Assembly: GCA_016871155.1 (NCBI GenBank)
Contig: VFZO01000016.1
Location: 1-48,990 of the forward strand
Origin: Acidobacteriota bacterium
GTDB taxonomy: Bacteria > Acidobacteriota > Terriglobia > Bryobacterales > Bryobacteraceae
Reading direction: 5' to 3'
DNA length: 48,990 nt
The notes under the pieces are model-generated. The model saw nothing but the letters and a program-made list of their open reading frames with translations, had not been told where the DNA came from and did not search any database. The translations under genes were made by a program, and so were the position numbers. Of the stretch, positions 18,689-28,215 are shown one piece after another. Position 1 is the first letter of the stretch. Every line of letters begins with the position of its first letter.

Positions 18689-21600
18689 ATGCGATACGCC
18701 CTCGCTTTCCTTTTTCTTCTACCCGCCTCTGCATCCGCGCAGGTGCTCTACGGGTCCCTGGTAGGCAACGTAAGCGATGCATCCGGAGCTGCCGTACCCA
18801 ACGTCGCGGTGTCACTAACGCACACGCAGACTGGTCAACGCCGTCAGGCCGAAACAAACGAACTCGGGGTCTACAACGTAGTGGCCGTGCCCAGCGGCAC
18901 CTATGCCGTCGAATTCGTCAAATCCGGTTTTGCCCCTTCCAAGAAGGAAGGCGTTCAGGTCAGCATCAACAACGTTACGCGCGTCGACCAGGTTTTGCAG
19001 ATTGGCGCTGTTACCGAATCGGTCCAGGTAAGCGCGCAAGCCGCCGTTCTCCAAACCGACCGCGCGGAAGTCCGCCGCGAGATCAGCTCACGCAACCTCG
19101 TCAACCTGCCCGTCCCGCCGGGCCGCAACTACCAGCAGCTTTTGCTCACTGTGCCCGGCGTCTCGCCGCCGCAGAACGCCGGCAGCAACATCGCCAACCC
19201 GTCCCGCGCCCTGGTCTACAACGTGAACGGAACCTCATCGATGGGCAACGGCATTCGTGTCGACGGCACCGCCACCAACGGTGTCTGGCTCCCCTGGTAC
19301 GCCGCGCACGTGCCCTCCATCGAATCCATCGAAAACGTGAATGTGGTCACCAACAGCTTTGACGCCGAGCAGGGCTTGGCCGGTGGCTCCGCGGTGAACG
19401 TGCAGATCAAGAGTGGCAGCAATCAACTCCACGGCTCCGCCTTCGAGTTCCACAACAACCAGCACCTGCAGGCCGACCGGTTCTTCAATCCCCTCGGTCA
19501 GAAACCCAAGGCCATCTTCAACCAGTTCGGCGGCACCATCGGCGGACCCATCAAGCGCGACAAGTTGTTCTACTTCGCCAGCTACGAAGCGTCGCTGGAC
19601 CGCAAGGTGGCCGACGCTTTCGGCACCGTCCCTACCGCGGAGATCCGCGCCGGCAACATGTCCGCGTCGCAAAACCAGATCTACGATCCCGCCAGCGGCA
19701 CGGCCACCGGCACAGGCCGCATGCCCTACCCCGACAAGCGCGTCCCGGCTTCGCTCTTTGATCCCATCATTCAGAAGCTCGTGCAACTGACGCCTCAGCC
19801 CACCCTGCCTGGCATTGCGAACAACTTCTACCGCAACTGGCCTGACACGTTCGACCGCCACACCATCGATTCCAAAGTCAACTGGAATGTCAACTCCCGG
19901 CTCAACGTCTACGGCCGTCTCAGCACACTTCGCTACGAGAACAAGACCGATCTGCTGCTCGGCGACCTGGGCGGAAGCCGCAAGTTCGCCAACGGTCACA
20001 CCTACTCCACCACCTTTGCCGGCACGTATACGTTGTCACCATCATTCATCGTGGACGCCAACTTCGGCTGGAACCTGCTCGACACATCGGCATTGCAGAA
20101 TCGCATCGATGAGAAACTGGGCCTCGAGTTCCTCGGTATCCCCGGCACGAACGGCCCGCGCCGCGTGCAGGGCGGCTGGCCCGAGTTCAACATCACCAAC
20201 TACACCGTGGTCGGCTCCAGCGGCGGCGTCACCCCGATCATCTGGCACGACCCGGCCTGGCAGTACACCGCCAACGCCAACTGGATTCGCGGCGCCCACA
20301 ACGTCCGCTTCGGCTTTGACGCATCCCGCCAGCACATGAACCACGTTACGCACGAACTGGTAGGCGCATCTGGCTCGCCCATGGGCGGCTTCTCGTTCTC
20401 CGGCGGGGTCACGGCGCTCAACGGCGGCCCGGCGCCGAATCAGTTCAACAGCTACGCGCAGTTCCTCATGGGCATCGCCACCGGCGTCAACAAGATCTCG
20501 ATGCTGCCGGACCGGATCACTACGCGCGCCTGGCTGCAGAGCCTCTACATTCGCGACCAGTGGCAGGTCAGCCGCCGTCTCACGCTCTCTTACGGCACGC
20601 GCTGGGAGCACATCCCTATGCCCACGCGAGAAGACCGCGGCATCGAACGCTACGACTGGCGGACCAACAAGATGCTCATTTGCGGCGCCGGCAGCACACC
20701 GCGTAATTGCGGCGTTGAAACCAGCAATCGCCTCTTCGCGCCCCGCATCGGCTTCGCCTTCCGCGCCTCCGATAGCTTTGTGATCCGCTCCGGCTACGGC
20801 ATCAGCATCGATCCGTATTCGCTTGCCCGCCCGATGCGGACCAACTACCCCGTCGTCACAGGATTGAATATCACGCCGCCCAACGCGTTCAGCGCTTCAG
20901 GCCGCGTCCGCGACGGCATCCCGCCTGTCCCGGCGCCCAACATTTCCAGCGGCGTAATCGACATCCCGAACTTCGTCGTCGCCTTCACCTTGCCCGATAA
21001 GTTTCCGCGCGGCTACGTCCAGTCGTGGAACTTCACCCTGCAGAAGCAACTGAAGTGGGGCTGGACCGGGCAAGCCGGATACGTCGCAACGCGCCAGGTG
21101 CGCCAGCTCGGCTACGTTGAGATGAACTACGGAAAGCCTGGCCGCGGTCAGGCCGGCCAAGCGTTCTTCCAGCAATTCGGACGTCCGGCGTCCACGCAGA
21201 TCACGGCACCCACAGGCGGTTCCAACTACAACGCGCTGCAAGCCAACCTCGAACGCCGTTTCGCCGCCGGCTATCAGGTGGAAGCCAGCTACACGTTCTC
21301 CAAGTCGCGCGGCATCTGCTGCAACGATCGCAGCGACCTGCAGCCCGCCATCAACGATCCCGAGTTCTACCACCTCAACCGGTCGGTGAATGGGTTTGAC
21401 CGGCCGCACAATTTCGTCGTCACCGGCATGGCCGAACTGCCGTTCGGCAAGGGAAAGCGCTGGGCGTCGTCCGGCGGCGCAGCTTCCTGGATCGCCGGTG
21501 GATGGCGGATCAACGGCATCTTCAGTGCGTTCTCCGGATTGCCGTTCAGCGTGCTCTCGGCCAACGCCAGCCTCAACGCGCCGTTCAACACGCAACGGGC

Positions 21601-21997
21601 CGACCAGGTGAAATCGAACGTCTCCAAACTCGGCGGCGTCGGCCGCGGCTCGTCGTACTTCGATCCTTTTGCCTACGCTCCCGTTACGCAGGCCCGCTAC
21701 GGCACCGCCGGCTTCAACTCGCTGCGCGGCCCCGGCCTTGTCAACGTCGACTTCGGCCTCGCGCGCGAGTTCGCCATCAACGAACAGTGGCGCATCCAGT
21801 TCCGCGCCGAAGCATTCAACGCCACCAACACGCCGCACTTTGGAAACCCCGGCGCCAACGTATCCAACCTGCAGTTGAACCCCGACGGCAGCATCCGGAA
21901 TCTGGGCGGCTATACCGAAATCACCAGCGTCCGCGCCAACGCGCGCGAAGGCGTGGACGAACGGGTCTTTCGCCTCGGGCTTCGTCTAAGCTTCTGA
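18689..21997 (+). CDS. TonB-dependent receptor, Oar-like, with carboxypeptidase-regulatory-like domain
   Basis: A 1102-residue outer-membrane receptor. A signal peptide (MRYALAFLFLLPASASAQ) is followed by a carboxypeptidase-regulatory-like beta-sandwich (GNVSDASGAAVPNVAVSLTH, about 25-105). Then comes a plug region with VYNVNGTSSMGNGIRVDGT and SIESIENVNVVTNSFDAEQG, then a long barrel ending in the terminal aromatic strand FRLGLRLSF. Such receptors in Acidobacteria are numerous and thought to import or bind glycans and other large substrates using TonB-ExbBD energy. The ligand is unknown. No canonical TonB box is evident by eye. Confidence 0.9.
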   Translation: MRYALAFLFLLPASASAQVLYGSLVGNVSDASGAAVPNVAVSLTHTQTGQRRQAETNELGVYNVVAVPSGTYAVEFVKSGFAPSKKEGVQVSINNVTRVDQVLQIGAVTESVQVSAQAAVLQTDRAEVRREISSRNLVNLPVPPGRNYQQLLLTVPGVSPPQNAGSNIANPSRALVYNVNGTSSMGNGIRVDGTATNGVWLPWYAAHVPSIESIENVNVVTNSFDAEQGLAGGSAVNVQIKSGSNQLHGSAFEFHNNQHLQADRFFNPLGQKPKAIFNQFGGTIGGPIKRDKLFYFASYEASLDRKVADAFGTVPTAEIRAGNMSASQNQIYDPASGTATGTGRMPYPDKRVPASLFDPIIQKLVQLTPQPTLPGIANNFYRNWPDTFDRHTIDSKVNWNVNSRLNVYGRLSTLRYENKTDLLLGDLGGSRKFANGHTYSTTFAGTYTLSPSFIVDANFGWNLLDTSALQNRIDEKLGLEFLGIPGTNGPRRVQGGWPEFNITNYTVVGSSGGVTPIIWHDPAWQYTANANWIRGAHNVRFGFDASRQHMNHVTHELVGASGSPMGGFSFSGGVTALNGGPAPNQFNSYAQFLMGIATGVNKISMLPDRITTRAWLQSLYIRDQWQVSRRLTLSYGTRWEHIPMPTREDRGIERYDWRTNKMLICGAGSTPRNCGVETSNRLFAPRIGFAFRASDSFVIRSGYGISIDPYSLARPMRTNYPVVTGLNITPPNAFSASGRVRDGIPPVPAPNISSGVIDIPNFVVAFTLPDKFPRGYVQSWNFTLQKQLKWGWTGQAGYVATRQVRQLGYVEMNYGKPGRGQAGQAFFQQFGRPASTQITAPTGGSNYNALQANLERRFAAGYQVEASYTFSKSRGICCNDRSDLQPAINDPEFYHLNRSVNGFDRPHNFVVTGMAELPFGKGKRWASSGGAASWIAGGWRINGIFSAFSGLPFSVLSANASLNAPFNTQRADQVKSNVSKLGGVGRGSSYFDPFAYAPVTQARYGTAGFNSLRGPGLVNVDFGLAREFAINEQWRIQFRAEAFNATNTPHFGNPGANVSNLQLNPDGSIRNLGGYTEITSVRANAREGVDERVFRLGLRLSF

Positions 21998-22080
21998 CTT
22001 GCGGCTAGGGCGGGCCAGATCACAATTCAATGACTCCCTGGCGCATACCCGCCATGGACGCCGTCAGGTGCATCTGCCCG

Positions 22081-22725
22081 TCACTGCTTCGCAAATACGT
22101 CCCGGTCCACACTAATCATCCCAAGCGCTTCTCCCGCGCTCGCCCCAAACAAAGTCCTTCGCCGCACATCACCGTCCGGGAAAGAGAGCGTCAATACGAA
22201 GCCGTCCACGCGATAGGTGCCCGTCAGCCCGGACGAACTCCCCCCAGCGCCGAAACGAAATCGACCGTTGCCATCAAACTGATACACGTTCGAGCCGCCT
22301 TCGCCAGCGCTGGACCATCGCCCAACGAGCGCACTCGCCGCCACGGGCCGCGCCGGCCGAAACTCCACGTTGTCCAGAATGATGTTTCCGCCTGCCGTTG
22401 CAAAGGTCCATTGGTCGACGCGGCCGCCATCCCAACGCACCGTTAGTTTCCCGCCGCCGGTCTCCCGGTATCCGCAAGTATCGGGGTTGCAGCGGGACGT
22501 ATCGAGCGCTCCTGTCCCGCCAAACGGATACACCCTTCCCACCCGATTCCCCGGCAGGAACAGCCAAGTCTTCGTGTCCACTCTCCTCGCGCCCGTCATC
22601 GCCACTTCGACTCGATAGAACAGACCGGAGGGCTGACCGTCAGAAACCCGGCCCGCCTCAATCGGAACCTGTGCCTGGCCCGGCCATGCAAGCAGACAGC
22701 CCAGCAGCAACATCGACCGATACAT
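22081..22725 (-). CDS. Secreted hypothetical protein downstream of a TonB receptor
   Basis: From the ATG at 22725 the 214-residue product has a signal peptide (MYRSMLLLGCLLAWPGQAQ, cleavage probably after AQA). The mature part is beta-rich with Gly/Ser loops. WLFLPGNRVGRVYPFGGTG and VYQFDGNGRFRFGAGGSSS near the C-terminus look like repeated strands of a lipocalin- or jelly-roll-like fold. Two Cys (CNPDTCGY) could form a disulphide. It starts 16 bp after the stop of the receptor gene on the same strand, so the two are probably co-expressed. No family is recognised. Confidence 0.7.
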   Translation of the reverse strand: MYRSMLLLGCLLAWPGQAQVPIEAGRVSDGQPSGLFYRVEVAMTGARRVDTKTWLFLPGNRVGRVYPFGGTGALDTSRCNPDTCGYRETGGGKLTVRWDGGRVDQWTFATAGGNIILDNVEFRPARPVAASALVGRWSSAGEGGSNVYQFDGNGRFRFGAGGSSSGLTGTYRVDGFVLTLSFPDGDVRRRTLFGASAGEALGMISVDRDVFAKQ

Positions 22726-22741
22726 GTTTCGCCTCCAAACT

Positions 22742-25700
22742 CTAGAAATACAGCCGCAACGCAAACTGCATAATCCGCGCCGGCCTCGCCGAAATCAACT
22801 CACCCAGCCGCGCATTCCCTTGCGCGCCCTGCGCATCGAACCGCGCCGTCGTATCCACTCCCGTGAACTGCGAGTGATTCCAAATGTTGTAAAGCTCCCA
22901 GCGCAGTTGCATCCGAAACTCTTCCCGGATCGGAAAGTTCTTGAAGAACGCCGTGTCCCAGTTGTTGATCCCGGGGCCGCGGATATTGGTCTTCGCCGCA
23001 TTTCCAATCGTCCCTCGCGCCGGCAGCCGCACCACGCTCGTATCGAAAAACCGCGTCCGTGTCCGATCGCCCTTCGGCAAGATTGGATTTCCCGTCAATG
23101 TAATCCGCGGCCCATCCGTCGGCGACCCGGTAATATCGAGCGGCGTCACTGTTCCAAAGCCAAGCCCGAGCGGCTGGCCAGACGAGAACGTCACAATCCC
23201 CGACATCTGCCAGTCGTTGAAAATCTGCTTCGCGATAACGTTCTGAAATGTTGTCTTCGGCAAATCCCATACGCCCGAGAACTTCGCCACATGCGTCCGG
23301 TCGTAGCTCGACAGCCCGTAGTTCCATACACGTGGATCCACGAGCGGGCTTACGGCATCGGTGTCGTTGCTATTGAAATCCATCGACTTCGACCAAGTCC
23401 AGCTCGCGATAAACTGCAACCCCGCCGAGAACCGCCGGTTCGCCTGCACCTGCATTGAGTGATAGTTCGACGAACTCGCCCACTCGCGGAAATTCACGTT
23501 GTTGTACCCGCGCAACGGCCGCAGGAACGCCTGCGGCAGCGGCGATCCGGGAGCCGACGCATCCTGATTCTGCGGCAGAAAATTCGCGCCAAACGGTATG
23601 GCATTCAGGTTCCGCTGCCACATCTGATTGCGCGCCAGATTCGCCACATACGCCACATCGAGAATGGTCTGGAACCCCACGTTCTGCTGCACCGACAAGC
23701 TGTAGTTCATCACGGTGGGAATCTTCCCTTCGCCATCGATGCCGATCACGTTCTGCGGAAACAGCAACCCGCCCGAATTCGCCAAGCCCGCCAGCGTCGA
23801 GAAGTTCACGACAGGCGTCTGCACAATCGGCGGCGCCGTCGTGAACGGATTCAACACCGCGTCCAGATTTTGCCGGTTATAGAACATGCCGAATCCACCG
23901 CGCACCGCCGTCCGCTGATTGCCGAACACGTCCCACGCAAATCCGAAGCGGGGTCCCCACTGCGGCCCGCGGTTCTTCAGGAACGCGCGCGGCACGTTCG
24001 TGTCGCTTTTGGTGACAACCATCCCATTCGCCGGATCGCCATTCCCTGGCGCCAGCGCGCCGATGAACGTCGCCGGGACCGCCGCTCCCGTCACAGGATT
24101 GCGGCCCATGCGGACATTGTTCACCCGCACGCCTTCAATCAACTGCGGCGCGCGCGACGCTTGCCACCGCTCCGGCACGAACCCGGAGACGTTATTGAAG
24201 TCCTCGTACAGCGGCGAAACAACCGCCCATCGCACGCCGTAGTCCAGCGTAAACCGCCGCGTCACTTTCCAGTTGTCCTGCGCGAACCATTCCACGTTCG
24301 ACAGCCGGAAATAAGCAAACGGCCGCGCCGACGCTTCGGTGTAGGAGTTAAACACACCCAGCGCCGCGTTCGCATACGCATAGCCGGTATCAAGCGGGTT
24401 GTTCGCGTTCGTACCGAAGTTGTACTCACCGTTGAAGACGACAGCGTTATCCGCGTTGCGCCAGATGCGGTCCCAATAGAAACCCGCCTTGATCGTGTGC
24501 GCGCGCATCGTCTTCGTAACGGTATTCGTCGCCGTCATGGAATCGTGCGTCGTGCGCAACGGGAACCGCCCCTCGATCATCAGATTCGCCGGTTGCGAAA
24601 CACCGCCGAACGTAGCGTTCGGAATCACATTCAGAGGATTCGACGCCGGATTCAACTGCGGCGTCCGGAACCCAACCGTTGAACGCAGATTCCGTTTCAC
24701 CTCATCGTCGAAGGTCACATCGTTCGCAGGCCGCCCGACAAATCCCCAGTTAAACTCATTCACCAGAGTCGGCGAAAAAATCCGCTGATAGCGAATCAGA
24801 TAGGCGCGCCCCTGATTGTCGAACGTCTTCCGCATCTGCTCCCAATTGGTACCGCCCGACGACGCGATGCCGTTGTAGCCCGTCTGCACATCCGAGTAGC
24901 GCGTGTAGTTCCCCGTCAGAATATTGTTCGCGTTGATGTTGTAGTCGAGCTTCAACGTCTCGGTTCGCTGCGGCGTCTCATTCTCGCCGACGAAAACGTA
25001 GTTGTACCGCCCCGCCGAAATCGTCCGGTCAAGAAAGTTCGGCTGCGGAAAAACGTTCAGCAGCGCCTGCCCATTCGAGTCGACGCGATTCGCCGGAATG
25101 ACGTTCCCAGGGAACGGATTGCGGTTGTTGTTCGGATCGCGCACCACAATCTGCCGGTTGTTCAGATCGTTCGACAACGAATAGTCGCCGCGCCGCTCCA
25201 GCGCCGTCGGCACCGTCAACTGCGCCAGCGGACGATTCACCTTCAACGGCCAATACTCCTGGCTGAAAAAGAAAAACAGTTTCTCGCGATTCTTGTTGAA
25301 CACGCCCGGAATGAACGCCGGCCCGCCTACGTTGTAGTTCCACGTGTTGAAGCGGTACCGCGGCTTCGGCTGCCCCAGCAGGTTGTTGAAGAAGTTGTTC
25401 GCGTTGAACTGCTCGTGCCGCTTGAAGTAGCTGCCCAATCCGTGAAACTGCTTGGTGCCCGACTTGGTCACAAGTTGAATGTTCGCGCCCGACATGCGTC
25501 CAAACTCCGCCTGGTAGTTCGAAAGCAGAATTCGCACCTCCGCCACCGCGTCCTGACTCACCGACACCGTCGCGTTGTTGTTATTGCCGATCGCGTTCAG
25601 CGCCATCCCATCCAACGACACGCTCGACGTATTCCGCCGGTTGCCGTTCACATTGATGTTCCAATCCCGCGAGATCGATTCGTTTTCGCCGTTATCGACC

Positions 25701-26170
25701 ACGCCCGGCAGCAACTGCAACAGCGACATCACGTTCCGCCCGCGAATCAGAACGCTATCCACCTGCTTCGACGTAATCGTCCCCGCCCGTTCCGCCGACG
25801 CCGTCTGCACTTGCGCGATCACATCGGAAACCGTCACCGACTCATTCACTTGGCCCACCTGCAGCGCCAGATTTCCTAGCGCCAGCGTCTCCGACGCGCT
25901 TACCGAAACATTCGTCCGCTCCAATCGTTTGAACCCCGCCGCTGTTATCGACAAGGCGTAGGAACCCGGCGTCACGGAGCCGAATACGAAATCCCCCAAC
26001 GCGTTCGACCTCGCCGATCGCGCCGCGCCTGTCGCCGGATTCTGCAACGTGACCTCCGCTCCCGCCACCGCCAATCCTCCTGGATCGACAACGACACCGG
26101 AGATAGAACTCGTGATGGTTTGCGCGTACATGGACGCCGCGGCGAGAAGCGAGGACAGGAGACGAACCAT
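22742..26170 (-). CDS. TonB-dependent receptor, Oar-like, with carboxypeptidase-regulatory-like domain
   Basis: A 1142-residue receptor with a signal peptide (MVRLLSSLLAAASMYAQ). A regulatory-like beta-sandwich (SGVVVDPGGLAVAGAEVTLQ) comes first, then a plug with NVNGNRRNTSSVSLDGM and YQAEFGRMSGANIQLVTKSG. The barrel ends ARIMQFALRLYF. It shares layout with the receptor at 18689 but is clearly a separate paralogue. It is followed by a small secreted protein gene 16 bp downstream and is divergent from arsR. The ligand is unknown; any link to arsenic is unsupported. Confidence 0.9.
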   Translation of the reverse strand: MVRLLSSLLAAASMYAQTITSSISGVVVDPGGLAVAGAEVTLQNPATGAARSARSNALGDFVFGSVTPGSYALSITAAGFKRLERTNVSVSASETLALGNLALQVGQVNESVTVSDVIAQVQTASAERAGTITSKQVDSVLIRGRNVMSLLQLLPGVVDNGENESISRDWNINVNGNRRNTSSVSLDGMALNAIGNNNNATVSVSQDAVAEVRILLSNYQAEFGRMSGANIQLVTKSGTKQFHGLGSYFKRHEQFNANNFFNNLLGQPKPRYRFNTWNYNVGGPAFIPGVFNKNREKLFFFFSQEYWPLKVNRPLAQLTVPTALERRGDYSLSNDLNNRQIVVRDPNNNRNPFPGNVIPANRVDSNGQALLNVFPQPNFLDRTISAGRYNYVFVGENETPQRTETLKLDYNINANNILTGNYTRYSDVQTGYNGIASSGGTNWEQMRKTFDNQGRAYLIRYQRIFSPTLVNEFNWGFVGRPANDVTFDDEVKRNLRSTVGFRTPQLNPASNPLNVIPNATFGGVSQPANLMIEGRFPLRTTHDSMTATNTVTKTMRAHTIKAGFYWDRIWRNADNAVVFNGEYNFGTNANNPLDTGYAYANAALGVFNSYTEASARPFAYFRLSNVEWFAQDNWKVTRRFTLDYGVRWAVVSPLYEDFNNVSGFVPERWQASRAPQLIEGVRVNNVRMGRNPVTGAAVPATFIGALAPGNGDPANGMVVTKSDTNVPRAFLKNRGPQWGPRFGFAWDVFGNQRTAVRGGFGMFYNRQNLDAVLNPFTTAPPIVQTPVVNFSTLAGLANSGGLLFPQNVIGIDGEGKIPTVMNYSLSVQQNVGFQTILDVAYVANLARNQMWQRNLNAIPFGANFLPQNQDASAPGSPLPQAFLRPLRGYNNVNFREWASSSNYHSMQVQANRRFSAGLQFIASWTWSKSMDFNSNDTDAVSPLVDPRVWNYGLSSYDRTHVAKFSGVWDLPKTTFQNVIAKQIFNDWQMSGIVTFSSGQPLGLGFGTVTPLDITGSPTDGPRITLTGNPILPKGDRTRTRFFDTSVVRLPARGTIGNAAKTNIRGPGINNWDTAFFKNFPIREEFRMQLRWELYNIWNHSQFTGVDTTARFDAQGAQGNARLGELISARPARIMQFALRLYF

Positions 26171-26387
26171 GTGGGGATTTTAACCTGAATTCCGAAGTTG
26201 AGCGGCAGTAAGGAAGCGCCAGACCTGGCGGGACACAACAGTCCCGATGGAACTTGCGGCGCTGTTCAGCGAGCAGCGCGTGGCGCTCCACGAGACGCCT
26301 TCGGGTGGCATCGCGGCGTGGATGCCAATACAGTCCCGATTTTCGGTGGCACTCGGCGGAAAACGCTTTTCCCACGTAAAACGCCTC

Positions 26388-26426
26388 TTGACATGATTCC
26401 ATAGTTCGGCAACAATCGAATTATGG
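26388..26426 (+). promoter_or_regulatory. arsR promoter with ArsR-type operator; apparently leaderless
   Basis: TTGACA (26388-26393), a 17-bp spacer and AACAAT (26411-26416) form a good housekeeping promoter. Its expected start site falls at or next to the arsR ATG (26423). No Shine-Dalgarno precedes the ATG. An inverted repeat CCATAGTTCG-N8-CGAATTATGG (26399-26426, 9 of 10 bases paired) covers the -10 box and start codon, as expected for autorepression by ArsR. Confidence 0.65.
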
Positions 26427-26770
26427 GCGCCGCCAAAACCACACTGCAACCGGTCGAACGCTATGCGGACATGCTGGCGGCGATGGGCGCCGAGTCGCGC
26501 CTGCGAATCATGCGCCTTCTTCTGACCGCTCACCCCGAGGGCATGGTGGTTGGCGATATCGGTGCGGAACTGGAGATTGCGCCCTCTACACTCTCCCATC
26601 ACCTCGACAAATTGAAGAACGAAGAGCTGATTAGTGTGCGCCGTGAGGGCACGTTTCTTTGGTATTCGGCCAACACCAAGGGTCTCGAAGAATTACTCGG
26701 GTTTCTCTACGCCGAATGCTGCACTCGCAACAAAGCGATCGAACCGGACCGGATCGTCTGCTGTAAATAA
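26423..26770 (+). CDS. arsR: ArsR/SmtB-family metalloregulator
   Basis: A 115-residue winged-helix repressor. The recognition helix region is [20 protein letters not shown] (about 51-70), followed by a wing [11 protein letters not shown]. The classic ELCVCDL metal site in the alpha-3 helix is absent. Instead two vicinal Cys pairs lie at the C-terminus (Cys99/Cys100 in AECCTRN and Cys113/Cys114 in IVCCK), a plausible As(III) site of the C-terminal type. It lies 11 bp before arsM, which supports arsenic sensing. The promoter overlaps an inverted repeat fit for its own binding. Confidence 0.88.
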   Translation: MGAAKTTLQPVERYADMLAAMGAESRLRIMRLLLTAHPEGMVVGDIGAELEIAPSTLSHHLDKLKNEELISVRREGTFLWYSANTKGLEELLGFLYAECCTRNKAIEPDRIVCCK

Positions 26771-26781
26771 CAAGGAGAAAG

Positions 26782-27734
26782 ATGACCACCCAAAACCTCA
26801 AAGAAGTTGTACAGGAAAAGTACGGTGAGGCCGCGCGGCGTGCGGCCTCGGGTGCTGGCAGTGCCTGTTGCGGCGCAACCGCCTGTTGCGGGGATACGCC
26901 CGGCGCGGCGGATCCGATTACCTCGAATCTATACGACGAAGCGCATAAGTCCGGCCTGCCCGAGGAAGCGGTTCTGGCTTCCCTTGGTTGCGGCAATCCG
27001 ACCGCGCTTGCAGAGTTAAAGCCCGGCGAAACCGTTCTGGACCTTGGCAGTGGCGGCGGAATCGACGTACTGTTATCGGCAAAACGCGTTGGGCCAACCG
27101 GGATGGCGTATGGCCTGGATATGACCGACGACATGCTCGCGCTGGCACGGCGCAATCAGGAGCGCGCCGGTGTTCCAAACGTTCAGTTCCTCAAGGGTGA
27201 GATCGAGAACATCCCTCTGCCCGACAACTCGGTGGACGTGATCATTTCGAACTGCGTCATCAACTTGTCGGCCGACAAGGATCGCGTCTTGCAGGAGGCG
27301 TTCCGTGTTCTCAAGCCCGGCGGGCGCTTTGCGGTCTCCGACGTCGTCGTTCGCGGGACCGTCCCCGAAGAGGTGCGCAAGCCGATTCAGCGTTCCGTGT
27401 TCTCAAGCCCGGCGGGCGCTTTGCGGTCTCCGACGTCGTCGTTCGCGGGACCGTCCCCGAAGAGGTGCGCAAGCCGATTCAGCTCTGGGTGGGTTGCATC
27501 GCAGGAGCGCTGGAGGACTCCCAATACCGGTCAAAGCTGACGAGTGCCGGCTTCGCAAAGATCGACATCGAGTCCACGCGGATCTACAACGTGGAGGACG
27601 CCCGGGCGTTCCTCAGCGCCGAAGGCGTGGATGTGGACGCGATCGCGCCACAGGTGGACGGCAAGTTCGTGAGCGCGTTTGTGCGAGCGACCAAGCCCGC
27701 GGCGAGCTGCTGTAGTGGGGGATGTTGCTCTTAG
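26782..27734 (+). pseudogene. arsM: Arsenite methyltransferase arsM, frameshifted by a 92-bp tandem duplication
   Basis: The intact gene would encode a 286-residue S-adenosylmethionine-dependent As(III) methyltransferase. Visible are the Cys-rich N-terminus ([12 protein letters not shown]), Cys70, motif [10 protein letters not shown] (87-95), Cys158 in SNCVINLS and Cys208 in [10 protein letters not shown]. The last three have the spacing of the catalytic cysteines of ArsM. A perfect 92-bp direct duplication (27298-27389 repeated at 27390-27481) shifts the frame after PIQ. The product therefore runs into 49 unrelated residues and stops at 27540, losing the third Cys and the C-terminal domain. 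Removing one copy restores the full frame to 27734 (ending SCCSGGCCS). It is either a very recent inactivation, a reversible switch or an assembly error. An AAGGAG site precedes the ATG. Confidence 0.85.
27298..27481. repeat. Perfect 92-bp tandem duplication inside arsM
   Basis: The 92-bp unit starts GCGTTCCGTGTTCTC and ends GTGCGCAAGCCGATTCA. The two copies are identical and directly adjacent, with one or two further bases matching at the joint (through 27483). Since 92 is not a multiple of 3 it breaks the reading frame. Lack of any divergence means the event is recent or artificial. Confidence 0.95.
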
Positions 27735-28215
27735 CACTGTCACGCCGCATTGCCGGGTGTGAATGTCGACCATAAAGATGAACCCGGGCAGGGGCCGGCC
27801 GGGGAATCGGGCGCAACGCCAACATGGATGTCGAGGACCGTGGCCCCTGGTTGGAGAGTTCTCCCGTGCGGAGAACGCAGCTTGACCGCTGGGCCGGTGG
27901 TGAGAAGCGCCGGCCACGATTGACGACGTCCGCGACGCGGGTGGACATCGATCCCACGCGAAGGTGATCTCCGGCCGCGGCAAGAGGCAGCGCGCCAGAT
28001 GTTTCCTGCATGCTGACATGATGACGAGGAAATCGCGGAGTCCGTCCTGGCCCAGTCCGCACTCTGTCGCGCTGTCGCCCTTGAATCGGCGCTGGGCCGC
28101 CGAGCGTGCTACCGGCGGCACGCACCGCAACGCGCTGAAAATGAGCCTTCTTACTGGTCTCGCCCACGGCGCCTCGACGCTTGAACTTCAGTACTTTTCG
28201 CGATAAAGTACTTTT
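27735..28215. other. Gene-free stretch with paired AGTACTTTT boxes at the right end
   Basis: I see no supported gene; frames on the minus strand show no familiar motif or sensible codon pattern. The right end carries AGTACTTTT twice (28190-28198 and 28207-28215), directly before the small membrane protein gene. Confidence 0.5.
28181..28215 (+). promoter_or_regulatory. Candidate promoter/operator with two AGTACTTTT boxes
   Basis: Two direct copies of AGTACTTTT lie 17 bp apart (28190-28198 and 28207-28215), the second ending at the ATG. TTGAAC (28181-28186) and TAAAGT (28204-28209) with a 17-bp spacer may be the promoter, which would again give an almost leaderless message. The paired boxes look like a regulator site. 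Confidence 0.35.

Noticed and set aside
27531..28130. 200-codon minus-strand frame after arsM
   Set aside because: Overlaps the arsM 3' end antisense and has no family signature.
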